Source: Fibrobacter succinogenes
GTDB lineage: Bacteria; Fibrobacterota; Fibrobacteria; Fibrobacterales; Fibrobacteraceae
Length of the DNA stretch: 64,000 bases
Assembly: GCA_902791475.1 (NCBI GenBank)
Contig: CADAWC010000001.1
Coordinates: 1 to 64,000 of the forward strand
Direction of reading: 5' to 3'
The position numbers and the translations under genes are program-made. Shown one piece after another: positions 16,395-23,914 of this stretch. The notes beneath the pieces are model-generated. The model made no database searches. It was not told the DNA's origin and saw only the letters and a program-made list of their open reading frames with translations. Each line of letters opens with the position of its first letter. Position 1 is the stretch's first letter.

Positions 16395-16438
16395 AAATAC
16401 GTGAAAAAAGTTGAATTTGATTAAAAATTCACGTAAAA
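16395..16438. promoter_or_regulatory. Inverted pair of TTTACGTGAAAA motifs, downstream copy
   Basis: AAAATACGTGAAAAAA (16395-16409 region) and TTCACGTAAAA (16428-16438) repeat the arrangement seen about 200 bases upstream. Confidence 0.5.
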
Positions 16439-16501
16439 ACAGGGCTTTTGGAAAAATTTCGTTTTTCTGAATGTGAAAAGCATGTTTCTTCAGCCACTAA
16501 A

Positions 16502-16514
16502 TTGTATATTCTTG
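16502..16514 (+). promoter_or_regulatory. Promoter-like block of batA
   Basis: TTGTATATTCTTG contains a TATATT -10 box (16505-16510) and is identical over 13 bases to the block upstream of batB (19124-19136). No clear -35 box is seen. Confidence 0.55.
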
Positions 16515-16550
16515 CGTGTAATTTACCGTTTTCGTTATTTTGGAGCTGAA

Positions 16551-17654
16551 ATGGATATTGGAACCCTTCATTTTCAAAATCCCGAAGCCTTTTGGCTGTT
16601 ATTGTTCGTACCGCTGTTGATTGCGCTTTATGTTTACCGCCAACAGCGCCGTAAGAGTACAATCAAGTTCCCTGCGCTCGCGCTTGCAAAGAAGGCGGTG
16701 CCGAGCCGTCGTGTGAAGTTTAGGCATATTGTCCCGGCTCTTCGCTTGGCTGCCCTTGTTTGCTTTGTGGTGGCGCTTGCACGTCCGCAGAACGCGATGG
16801 AAGTCGAATACACTTCGACCGATGGTGTCGATATCATGCTTGCGCTTGACGTTTCGGGCTCTATGGGCACGCTCGACATGCTTACCCGTACCGAACAGGC
16901 AAAGCTTGGCGTGATGAATGCAGAACGCATTTTGAAAAAGGGCGAATACTGGAAGTATAGCCGTCTTGGTTACGCTCAGGACGTGATTGCCGAATTCATT
17001 GGCAAGCGCCATAGCGACCGCATAGGCCTTTCGGCATTTGGCGCTCGCTCGTTTACGCAGTGTCCGCTCACGATGGATTACGGTTCACTGCTTGAAATCT
17101 TGAAGGCTAGCGACGACCTTGCTCGTGATACGCTTGTGAATAACAGGACCGCTATTGGCGACGGCTTGATGAACGCGCTTGCTCGACTCAAAATGTCCGA
17201 TGCCAAGTCTCGCGTGGTGATTCTCTTGACTGATGGCCGCGACAATGCGAGTGTCGTTCCGCCAGTGCGCGCTGCCGAAGTGGCGAAGTCCCTGGGCGTG
17301 AAGGTCTATACGGTTGGCGTAGGCAAAAAGAATGGCAAGATTCTTGCGTTCCAGCAGAACCCGTGGACGGGTGAAATATCCTGGGGCGAACGCGATATTA
17401 CGCCTGAAGAAGGTATTGACGAAGACGTGCTCAAGGCGATTGCTTCAAAGACCGGTGGTCGTTTCTACCGTGCCGAAAACAAGGCTGAACTCGAAAAGAT
17501 TTACTCTGAAATCGATGAACTCGAAAAGACTGAGATTGAGACTATTGCTTACGCCCGCTATGCCGAAAAATTCTACCCGTGGCTTTTGGTCGGTGCGCTT
17601 CTCATTCTGCTCGAACTTATCCTTGCGAACACAAGATTCGTGAGAATCCCGTGA
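16551..17654 (+). CDS. batA: BatA-type von Willebrand factor A membrane protein
   Basis: A 367-residue Bat-family protein. Two hydrophobic segments lie near the N-terminus (about 16-30 and 64-85, the latter ending in VALARPQ), then a VWA domain with an intact MIDAS motif DVSGSMG, TAIGDGL and LLTDGRDN, and a final transmembrane helix (PWLLVGALLILLELIL). Bat proteins are membrane complexes linked to stress tolerance and to MoxR ATPases; no MoxR gene is in the window. The ATG at 16551 has TGGAG upstream and gives the conserved start; a frame extended to 16473 adds 26 unrelated residues. Its usual partner BatB lies beyond an inverted gene. Confidence 0.88.
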   Translation: MDIGTLHFQNPEAFWLLLFVPLLIALYVYRQQRRKSTIKFPALALAKKAVPSRRVKFRHIVPALRLAALVCFVVALARPQNAMEVEYTSTDGVDIMLALDVSGSMGTLDMLTRTEQAKLGVMNAERILKKGEYWKYSRLGYAQDVIAEFIGKRHSDRIGLSAFGARSFTQCPLTMDYGSLLEILKASDDLARDTLVNNRTAIGDGLMNALARLKMSDAKSRVVILLTDGRDNASVVPPVRAAEVAKSLGVKVYTVGVGKKNGKILAFQQNPWTGEISWGERDITPEEGIDEDVLKAIASKTGGRFYRAENKAELEKIYSEIDELEKTEIETIAYARYAEKFYPWLLVGALLILLELILANTRFVRIP

Positions 17655-17760
17655 TTATATAGACGAGAGAACGGACCTGAGGTCCTACAGACGAGAGTGG
17701 GTAGTGGCGAAGCTGTGTTGTATTTTTCTTTCGCCTTTCGTCTCTCGTCTCTCGTCTAAT
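17655..17760. repeat. REP-like elements 2 and 3 in the batA/GGDEF spacer
   Basis: TAGACGAGAGAACG (17660-17673), a hairpin GGACCTGAGGTCC (17673-17685) and CTACAGACGAGAG (17685-17697) repeat the element at 13227. In inverted orientation, CGTCTCTCGTCTCTCGTCTAA (17739-17759) follows the stop of the minus-strand GGDEF gene. So each convergent gene has a copy directly after its stop. Confidence 0.7.
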
Positions 17761-18933
17761 TTACTCTCTCGGTGCCGGAGTTTCTGGCTTGTAGCAGTTC
17801 TTCTTGGCTTCGGCGAAGATTTGCGAAATATTGCTTGTGGAAATGTTCGAGATTTCGGCGTAATGCAGGCTAAACGAAATCTTCCACGTGGTCATCATGT
17901 CGGACTGCATGCTATCGCGGTCGCATTCGCGCACGAGTTTTTGGCAGAATGCTTCGATTTCAGACACTTCGTCGCGTTCCATGACTATGACAAACTGTTT
18001 TTCGCCAGTCCTAGCGAGGAATGCGTTTTGCCCTCTGCACTGGCGCTTGAAGAACGATGCTAAGTCTGCGATCACGCGGTCAGACATTTCGTAGCCGAAG
18101 TTACGGACAATCTCCTTGAAAAAGTCCACTTCCATGACGAGGATAAAAAGTCTTTTGCCTGAATCCTGGTGCTGTGTGATGTACTGGAGGTAATCAATCA
18201 GGCGGATCTTGTTGTTTACTCCAGTGAGCGGGTCCGATGTGATTCTGTTCTTCAGGAGTGTGACGTAGACGTGCAAAAGGGTTAGTGCAAAAATTGGGTC
18301 GGTGAGAGGAACATCCGGGATGAAATACTGTAGGATGCAGCTTCCGCTTGGCACGAGGGCGATAAAGGATAGGTAAAATGCTTCCTTGCGGTTCGTGGAA
18401 TTCTTTTGTGCAATCGCATGTTGGATGCCAAGAACCATTGTCGCGAGAATGTATATGAAGTTCAGCCCGATGAGGAATGGCATGAGCCTTCTGAACTGTA
18501 GCGAAGTCGTATGGCAGTCGTTCGTGAACCCGTAGATGCTAATGCCGATGCAAATGAAAATGCCGATAATGCTCGGCGTCGAGAACAGCGGGAACAGGTG
18601 CTTGTAAGTATAGACGCTCTTGCGGATGCGGAGAAAAATGAATGAGAACCACAATTGCGCAAGTAAAAGCGAAGAGCTCAAGCTCAGTGCGTAAAGAACG
18701 GCGTAAATGACGCAAATTTTCTGGTTGCTGGAGTACAGGTCGCTTTGCATGTGGACCGAGTACAGCATCTTGGTAATCGTGCTTAACACGATATAGATGA
18801 TGGTATCGATAATGGTAAAACCGAGAATGCGTTCTTCGAGGTGCCTAAGAATACTATCCTTGAATTGTAGCAGTGTAATGAGTAGAACCGCTATGCAAAT
18901 GATATTGATTTCTATTAGACTTGGGTAAGACAT
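17761..18933 (-). CDS. Membrane GGDEF protein with a degenerate active site
   Basis: A 390-residue protein with about six to seven hydrophobic segments (residues about 10-220) and a C-terminal GGDEF domain. The entry motif SDPLTGVNNKIRLIDYL and the metal-site segment VMEVDFFKEIVRNFGYEMSD are recognisable, but the signature GG(D/E)EF reads TGEKQF (in FLARTGEKQFVIVM). Cyclic di-GMP synthesis is therefore unlikely; a binding or signalling role remains possible. The gene is inverted between batA and batB. The ATG at 18933 is the only good start; no strong ribosome site is visible. Confidence 0.82.
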   Translation of the reverse strand: MSYPSLIEINIICIAVLLITLLQFKDSILRHLEERILGFTIIDTIIYIVLSTITKMLYSVHMQSDLYSSNQKICVIYAVLYALSLSSSLLLAQLWFSFIFLRIRKSVYTYKHLFPLFSTPSIIGIFICIGISIYGFTNDCHTTSLQFRRLMPFLIGLNFIYILATMVLGIQHAIAQKNSTNRKEAFYLSFIALVPSGSCILQYFIPDVPLTDPIFALTLLHVYVTLLKNRITSDPLTGVNNKIRLIDYLQYITQHQDSGKRLFILVMEVDFFKEIVRNFGYEMSDRVIADLASFFKRQCRGQNAFLARTGEKQFVIVMERDEVSEIEAFCQKLVRECDRDSMQSDMMTTWKISFSLHYAEISNISTSNISQIFAEAKKNCYKPETPAPRE

Positions 18934-19014
18934 TCTCGCAACCTGGACCTTGAATTGAAATATAATTATTTGAAAGCTTTTCGTATGAAGACTTTATGAA
19001 AAAGAATTTTGAAC

Positions 19015-19100
19015 TTAGTCAATGGTTGTTGGTCAATGGTCGATCGTTTTTAGAATTGCACCGTAGGCACCTGATTAAAGACTAATAACTAATGACCGAT
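19015..19100. repeat. Palindromic TTAGTCAATGG element
   Basis: The left arm TTAGTCAATGGTTGTTGGTC (19015-19034 and on to CGAT) and the right arm GATTAAAGACTAATAACTAA ending in TGACCGAT (19073-19100) form an imperfect inverted repeat around about 28 bases. Related arms occur near 20200, 58221, 58391, 59751 and 61066. Confidence 0.6.
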
Positions 19101-19102
19101 AT

Positions 19103-19136
19103 TTAACTTTTTCCTTTGCACTTTTGTATATTCTTG
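19103..19136 (+). promoter_or_regulatory. Promoter-like block of batB
   Basis: TTAACT (19103-19108) and TATATT (19127-19132) are 18 bases apart, inside the 13-base TTGTATATTCTTG block shared with batA. Confidence 0.55.
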
Positions 19137-19173
19137 GTGCTTGTTGATGCAAGATGTTTTATCGGAGTAGATA

Positions 19174-20202
19174 ATGAGATTTGCCGAACCGAATTTTTTG
19201 TGGGGCCTTTTTACTCTGCCCTTATTTGCCCTTCTGTTTGTATATGCGTACCATCGCCGTAAAAAGCTCGCAGCCCGTTTTGTATCGCTCCCCATGCTTT
19301 CGAAGCTTTCGACGAGCGTTTCGCCGTGGAGGCGCCTGACTAAAGTTTTGCTGTTGCTCCTTGCCATTGCATTCTTGTTTGTTGCTCTTGCCCGCCCGCA
19401 GTGGGGTCGCAAGATGGAACATGTGGAACGCCGTGGTCAGGACCTTGTGCTGTTGCAGGATATCTCGCTTTCGATGCTTGCCGAAGATGTGAAACCGAAC
19501 CGCTTGGTCCGCAGCCGTCACGAAATTTCGGCGTTTCTGGAATCGCTGACCGGCGACCGCGTTGGCCTTGTTGCGTTCAGTGGCGAAGCGCAGGTGATGG
19601 TTCCCCTGACGCTTGATTACGGTACGGTGCAGATGGTGCTCCGTGAACTGAATCCGGGATGGCTCATGCCGGGTACGAACTTGGAAAACGCTATCCGTAA
19701 GGGCATGACTTTGTTCAAAAACTCCGGTGGCGCAAACCAGCATTCCGTGATGATTCTCATGAGTGATGGCGAAGAGCTCGAAGCCGCGGCCGTGAATGCG
19801 GCGAAGGAAGCTGCTGAACTCGGCATCAAAATTTATACGATTGGTATTGGTTCCCGCGAAGGCGTTCCTATACCGCTCAAAAGCAAGAATGGCAGTAGTG
19901 TCTACAAGAAGGACATGCAAGGCAACATCGTGACGACCCGCCTCGAAGAAGGGACGCTTCAGGAGATTGCTAGTGTGACGGGTGCGCTCTACTTCTATGC
20001 AAGCCCGGGCGAGTTCCAGTTGCAAAAAGTCTTGACTGAAATTGCTTCGCTCGAAAAGAAGGACCAAAGCAGTGACCGCATGGAAAATTACCAGGACCGT
20101 TACCAGATTTTCCTTGGACTTGCTGCCCTCCTGTTCTTGATCGAGGCTGTTATTTCGGAACGCGGCCGTCGCCGCAAGCAGCTCAACGGAAGATTCAGTT
20201 AG
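19174..20202 (+). CDS. batB: BatB-type von Willebrand factor A membrane protein
   Basis: A 342-residue Bat-family protein with the same plan as batA: N-terminal helix, a second helix ending in FVALARPQWG, a VWA domain and a C-terminal helix (IFLGLAALLFLIEAVIS). The MIDAS reads DISLSML, TNLENAI and MSDGEE, so metal binding is likely. The start has no strong ribosome site but fits the conserved MRFAEPNFLW. Normally batA and batB are adjacent; here they are split by the inverted GGDEF gene, yet share a promoter block. The TAG stop lies inside a TTAGTC repeat. Confidence 0.87.
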   Translation: MRFAEPNFLWGLFTLPLFALLFVYAYHRRKKLAARFVSLPMLSKLSTSVSPWRRLTKVLLLLLAIAFLFVALARPQWGRKMEHVERRGQDLVLLQDISLSMLAEDVKPNRLVRSRHEISAFLESLTGDRVGLVAFSGEAQVMVPLTLDYGTVQMVLRELNPGWLMPGTNLENAIRKGMTLFKNSGGANQHSVMILMSDGEELEAAAVNAAKEAAELGIKIYTIGIGSREGVPIPLKSKNGSSVYKKDMQGNIVTTRLEEGTLQEIASVTGALYFYASPGEFQLQKVLTEIASLEKKDQSSDRMENYQDRYQIFLGLAALLFLIEAVISERGRRRKQLNGRFS

Positions 20203-20331
20203 TCTTTGGTCAATGGTCATTAGCTATTAGATATGTCTTGCCCGCATTCATGCGGGCATTTTTTACAAGAAGGGGATTCCCTCCCGGAACGGGGTCCGGG
20301 ATGACAAAGGTGGCGGGAATGACATGGAATG

Positions 20332-20366
20332 AAAAAAGGCCCGGCGCGCTCGCGTCGGGTCTTTTT
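20332..20366. terminator. Bidirectional terminator
   Basis: GGCCCGGCGCG (20338-20348) pairs with CGCGTCGGGTC (20351-20361). Five T residues follow on the plus strand and six A residues precede it (T residues on the minus strand), so it can end both batB transcripts and the minus-strand RNA candidate. Confidence 0.85.
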
Positions 20367-20482
20367 CATAGGAGGGATTGAAGAAGCCTTCCTGGTGGGG
20401 CTTGTGTCTCGACTGGAGAACTGTGCGGAAGCCGGAGGTAGGCTTTCTCGCGTGTTGTGGCCACTAGGAAGGCTCAAGTATT
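20367..20482 (-). ncRNA. Candidate structured non-coding RNA
   Basis: On the minus strand, AGCCTTCCTAGTGG (from 20474) pairs with CCACCAGGAAGGCT (to 20385), a 14-bp closing stem with one G-U pair. About 62 bases lie inside, including a hairpin around GCCTACCTCCGGC. A terminator with a T run follows on the same strand, and a TATATT -10-like box lies about 8 bases upstream of the stem. A long closing stem, a large internal loop and an apical hairpin recall 6S RNA, but no sequence motif proves it. The SRP RNA signatures are absent. Confidence 0.45.
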
Positions 20483-20575
20483 AATATATGTCTATTTACG
20501 GAAAGGGGATAGATAAACCTTAAAATAGATGGTCTATTTTGGAATGTTCCCGATTAGTTTACTATTTTCTACTCG

Positions 20576-22093
20576 ATGAAAACGATTTATATGATTCCTG
20601 CCGCTGCAATTGCGGCTTTAGTGGTGTTGACGTCCTGTTCCATGATGCCTAAAAAGACATCTCATGTCAAACATGTGCCGGACATGTATGCTGTTGCTGC
20701 GGAAAGTTCCAGTTCTTTTGTGCAACCGAGCAATTTGCCCGAGCATTATAGCAAGATTGATTTCCCGGAATACAAGTACGTGGCTCCGTACCCGAAGGAT
20801 TTCCGTGTGCAAATCGCCGATGGCATTACGGGCTTTATCGTAAGTGACAGTACGCTTCCGCTAGTGGATTTCTCAGTCTATTTTGAAGAAAGCCATTTGC
20901 CGCAGGTCCTCAAGGATGAAGCTGCTTTTGAAATGGTGGGTTCCATGATCCGTCGTGGTTCTGGTGGTGGAATTTCACCGCATGTGCTCGAAGATTCTCT
21001 GGAATTCGTAAGCGCTTCGATTTCGACGAGCGTTGGTACGTTCCTCTCGGCTTTTGATATCAATTGCCTCTCGAAAGACTTCCCGTCGATGCTCGAACTG
21101 GCAAAGAAAGTGCTCACGGACCCGTCTTTCGACAGGACTCAGCTTGAAATTGTGAAGGCGAACTATGTTACGGCCTATGAACGCCGTTTTGAAACGCCAG
21201 CCAAGGTGCTTTCTGCCCTCAAGGCCAAGGTGAACTACGCTCCGAACCCGAGACTTTGGGATGCCAATGCGGCAGAATATAAGGCTGTGACCGCCGCCGA
21301 TGTGAAGCGCCTTGCGAAGGGTGTTTTCTCGTCCAAGCGCATCGTCTTTGCGCTCGCTGGCGATGTCAACAAGGATTCCGCAGTGGTTGCGCTCAAGAAG
21401 TTCTTTGCCGATTGGAAGGTCGAAGCCGCAACTGCGGAAAAACCGAAGCCGATTCCGCTTACTTTTGTCCGCAAGCCTGGTGTTTATGTGGTCGACAAGG
21501 ATATTACGCAGGCGAATATTACTATGAACCAGCCGTTCGTGAAGCGCCCGCATCCGGATTACTACCCGACGGCGGTGGCTAGCTTTATCCTTGGCGGTGG
21601 TAGCTTTAGTTCCAGACTTATGAACCGCGTTCGTAGTGACGAGGGCCTTGCCTATAGCGTCTATAGCACGGTGGGTAACGATTACCGCGATACCGCTATG
21701 ACGACAATTGCCCTCCAGACGAAGGTGGAAACGGTGGACTTTGCCATGAAGCTCATCTTTGAAGAAGTGGAAAAGCTCGCAAAAGAAGGTCCTTCTCCTG
21801 AAGAACTTTCCCAGGCGAAAAAGTCCTTGGTCGAAAGCTTGCCGAGCCTCTTTGATTCGCCCTCCTCAACGGCTTCTATCTTTGCAACGGGAGAATTACT
21901 TGGCAAATCGGATAATCATTATTTAGATTATGTGACAGAGATCAATGCTGTGACCGCTGAACAGGTCCAGGCAATGATTGCTAAGTATTTTGATAAGAGC
22001 AAGATGACGATTTCGATTGTCGGTCCTGTTGCCATGTTCGATTCCCTGAAACCGTTCACGGTAATTCCTTTGGACAGTCTTGAGTTCCGTTAA
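20576..22093 (+). CDS. M16-like lipoprotein lacking the zinc motif
   Basis: A 505-residue lipoprotein (lipobox VLTSC, Cys at about 21) with the two-lobed M16 (insulinase/pitrilysin) fold. The place where HxxEH normally stands reads EAAFEMVGSMIRRG, so zinc binding and peptidase activity are lost. The second lobe keeps the usual RSDEGLAYSVYS substrate-binding segment. Such inactive M16 proteins normally partner with an active homologue, but none is nearby. It may be a periplasmic binding or chaperone-like subunit. The start codon has no clear ribosome site. The next gene starts 19 bases downstream. Confidence 0.82.
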   Translation: MKTIYMIPAAAIAALVVLTSCSMMPKKTSHVKHVPDMYAVAAESSSSFVQPSNLPEHYSKIDFPEYKYVAPYPKDFRVQIADGITGFIVSDSTLPLVDFSVYFEESHLPQVLKDEAAFEMVGSMIRRGSGGGISPHVLEDSLEFVSASISTSVGTFLSAFDINCLSKDFPSMLELAKKVLTDPSFDRTQLEIVKANYVTAYERRFETPAKVLSALKAKVNYAPNPRLWDANAAEYKAVTAADVKRLAKGVFSSKRIVFALAGDVNKDSAVVALKKFFADWKVEAATAEKPKPIPLTFVRKPGVYVVDKDITQANITMNQPFVKRPHPDYYPTAVASFILGGGSFSSRLMNRVRSDEGLAYSVYSTVGNDYRDTAMTTIALQTKVETVDFAMKLIFEEVEKLAKEGPSPEELSQAKKSLVESLPSLFDSPSSTASIFATGELLGKSDNHYLDYVTEINAVTAEQVQAMIAKYFDKSKMTISIVGPVAMFDSLKPFTVIPLDSLEFR

Positions 22094-22112
22094 ACCTTAA
22101 AGGGAGGTGCTT

Positions 22113-23204
22113 ATGCAGTGTAAGGGTTTGCGATTCTCTTTTTTGAGTGTGTGCATTGGCTTTATGCTCGCTTTGGGCACGTCGATGTCTTACGCAACGA
22201 AGAGTGTTTCTTCGTCAGAAGTTTCCCGCCGGCAGCTTTTGATGAAGACGAAGAACAATGCCGATAACATGCGTTCGTTCTGCTCGGGAATGTATAAGTG
22301 CCTTGATATCAAGTACGAAGCCTGTTCCGAAATAGATATGAAGCCGTGGCCTAAGATTGAGTACGATAACGAGTTCTGTGGACCGTACAAGGAAATTGTC
22401 AAGCGCGGTTTTTCGACGGACTTCAAGGCTCCGATGATGATGGACGTGTTTATGCGTCTGGGGCGCCAGTATAGAGCCATTTACGAAAGCGAGGGAACAC
22501 TTCCGCTAGAAGTCAATGAAATTACGTTCCTGTTTGACAATATGCCGTTCACGGCTGATTTGATTAACGCTTATCTGAAATCGAAATATACGCTAGAGTA
22601 TAATAGCATGGACCGGCGCTATTTTTCGGGCGGTAATGGTGATGGACTTTCGGGGGACTTTTACTGGGCGTTGCAGGACAGTGCGGGGGCGAAGCCGATG
22701 CTTCGCAACATGTTCTTTGGGTATGGATATGCTCAAATCTTGAAGTGGTCCCTTAAGGGCACTGCGATTGCCTATCTGGATATGGACTTGGTGGCACCGA
22801 GAAAGCTTAAGTACAAACTTACTGCAGTTGTGTTTCCGGGCAATTCTGTGTTGAATTCCATTATGCAGCTGCGCGTTTTCAAGAGTGTCGTGAATTCCAA
22901 AATTGACGAGGTTGTAAACGATATCAAGAAAGCGGCGTCGATGTACTATGGCGGAAACAGAAAACCGCTTAAGGAAAATGCCAAGTTGCAGACTCCTGAA
23001 AATAAGCGCCATATTGCTGAATTTGACAAAGTGGTTGCGGGTGGCTCCTGGAAACTTGGCGATGCCGCACGCAAAGATCGCTCGGATATAGAACTTAGCA
23101 AGCCAAAGCCTGTCGCAAGGCCTGCTGAACCTAGAGAAAAAACGGCTGAACCTGCTGAATTTAAGGCAAATACTTTTATTAAAAAGGATTTAGAAAATGA
23201 GTGA
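22113..23204 (+). CDS. Secreted protein of unknown function
   Basis: A 363-residue protein with a signal peptide (FSFLSVCIGFMLALGTSMSYA). The mature part has four cysteines between residues about 50 and 85 (FCSGMYKC, EACSEID, EFCGPY), a central mixed region, and a Pro/Glu/Lys-rich C-terminal tail (PKPVARPAEPREKTAEPAE). No family is recognised. The ATG at 22113 follows AGGGAGG; a GTG at 22107 overlaps that site. It follows the M16-like gene closely and overlaps trmH by 8 bases, so it is probably cotranscribed with both. Confidence 0.7.
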   Translation: MQCKGLRFSFLSVCIGFMLALGTSMSYATKSVSSSEVSRRQLLMKTKNNADNMRSFCSGMYKCLDIKYEACSEIDMKPWPKIEYDNEFCGPYKEIVKRGFSTDFKAPMMMDVFMRLGRQYRAIYESEGTLPLEVNEITFLFDNMPFTADLINAYLKSKYTLEYNSMDRRYFSGGNGDGLSGDFYWALQDSAGAKPMLRNMFFGYGYAQILKWSLKGTAIAYLDMDLVAPRKLKYKLTAVVFPGNSVLNSIMQLRVFKSVVNSKIDEVVNDIKKAASMYYGGNRKPLKENAKLQTPENKRHIAEFDKVVAGGSWKLGDAARKDRSDIELSKPKPVARPAEPREKTAEPAEFKANTFIKKDLENE

Positions 23205-23853
23205 ACCTAAGGATTTGGAAACTTTACTTGCACGTGTCACGGAACGCCGTCGCGAATTGTTGACCTCTGTCGTCAACCGTCGTACGCGTCACTTTTGCAT
23301 GGTGCTTGAAGACCTGTTTGACCCGCATAACATTTCCGCTGTTATCCGTACTGCAGAAGTCTTTGGTCTCCAGGATGTTCACATCATTGAAGAAGACAAC
23401 GCCTACAGCGTGAACAAGTCCATTTTGAAGGGATCCTACAAGTGGATGAGCCTTTATCTGTACAAGAAGCGCATGCTCTGCATGGAAAAGCTCCGCGAAA
23501 AGGGTTACAAGATTGCTGTTGCCAGCACGAATACGACGAACTCTGTGCTTGACCTCGATTTGAGCCAGCCGATGGCTTTTTACCTGGGCAGTGAATTCCA
23601 CGGGAACCACCCGGATACGCTCGCCCATGCGGACTATGAATTTAAGCTCCCGCAGTATGGCATTACGGAATCGATGAACGTCTCTGTTGCTGGTGGCGTA
23701 CTGATGACGTACCTCGACGTGTTTATGCAGAAGCAGGGCCGTGAAAAGTTTGCCTTGCCGCAGGCTGAACGCGACGCCTTGTTGCTCGACTGGCTGGATC
23801 GCCATGTGAACGGCATCGAGACGAATAGCCCCATCGTGAGGGTGGAGGGATAA
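23197..23853 (+). CDS. trmH: SpoU-family tRNA 2'-O-methyltransferase (TrmH-like)
   Basis: A 218-residue SPOUT methyltransferase, most like TrmH, which methylates the 2'-OH of G18 in tRNA using S-adenosylmethionine. The three SpoU motifs are present: LFDPHNISAVIRTAEVFG near residue 40, FYLGSEFHG near 128 and ESMNVSVAGGVLMTYL near 160. The C-terminal extension fits TrmH. The start overlaps the preceding gene by eight bases. TrmH rather than an rRNA enzyme is chosen from length and motif spacing only. Confidence 0.85.
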   Translation: MSEPKDLETLLARVTERRRELLTSVVNRRTRHFCMVLEDLFDPHNISAVIRTAEVFGLQDVHIIEEDNAYSVNKSILKGSYKWMSLYLYKKRMLCMEKLREKGYKIAVASTNTTNSVLDLDLSQPMAFYLGSEFHGNHPDTLAHADYEFKLPQYGITESMNVSVAGGVLMTYLDVFMQKQGREKFALPQAERDALLLDWLDRHVNGIETNSPIVRVEG

Positions 23854-23914
23854 TCCTCTTATTTTTCAAGATGCGGCCAATGCCAATCGCAAAATATGCT
23901 AGATTGTTTTTAGA

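Larger units (their letters stand above)
16157..16550. other. Long AT-rich leader region before batA
   Basis: No gene is seen in these 394 bases. They hold four copies of a TTTTACGTGAAAA-type sequence in two inverted pairs, a pair of CCTGTTTnTTGGGG-like direct repeats near 16293 and 16317, and the TTGTATATTCTTG promoter-like block shared with batB. Confidence 0.6.
20203..20575. other. Intergenic region with repeat, terminator and ncRNA candidate
   Basis: No protein gene is seen. The region contains a TTAGTCTTTGGTCAATGG arm directly at the batB stop, a hairpin CCCGCATTCATGCGGG near 20239 followed by T residues, a bidirectional terminator (20332-20366), the structured RNA candidate, and inverted repeats AAAATAGA/TCTATTTT (20522-20540) and GGAATGTTCC (20541-20550) before the M16-like gene. 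Confidence 0.6.

Noticed and set aside
17761..18933. Active diguanylate cyclase
   Set aside because: The signature reads TGEKQF instead of GG(D/E)EF.
20376..20482. SRP (4.5S) RNA or tRNA at the structured region
   Set aside because: The conserved SRP apical motif (GGAAG with AGCAG) is absent on both strands, and no T-loop or CCA-type acceptor arrangement fits a tRNA.
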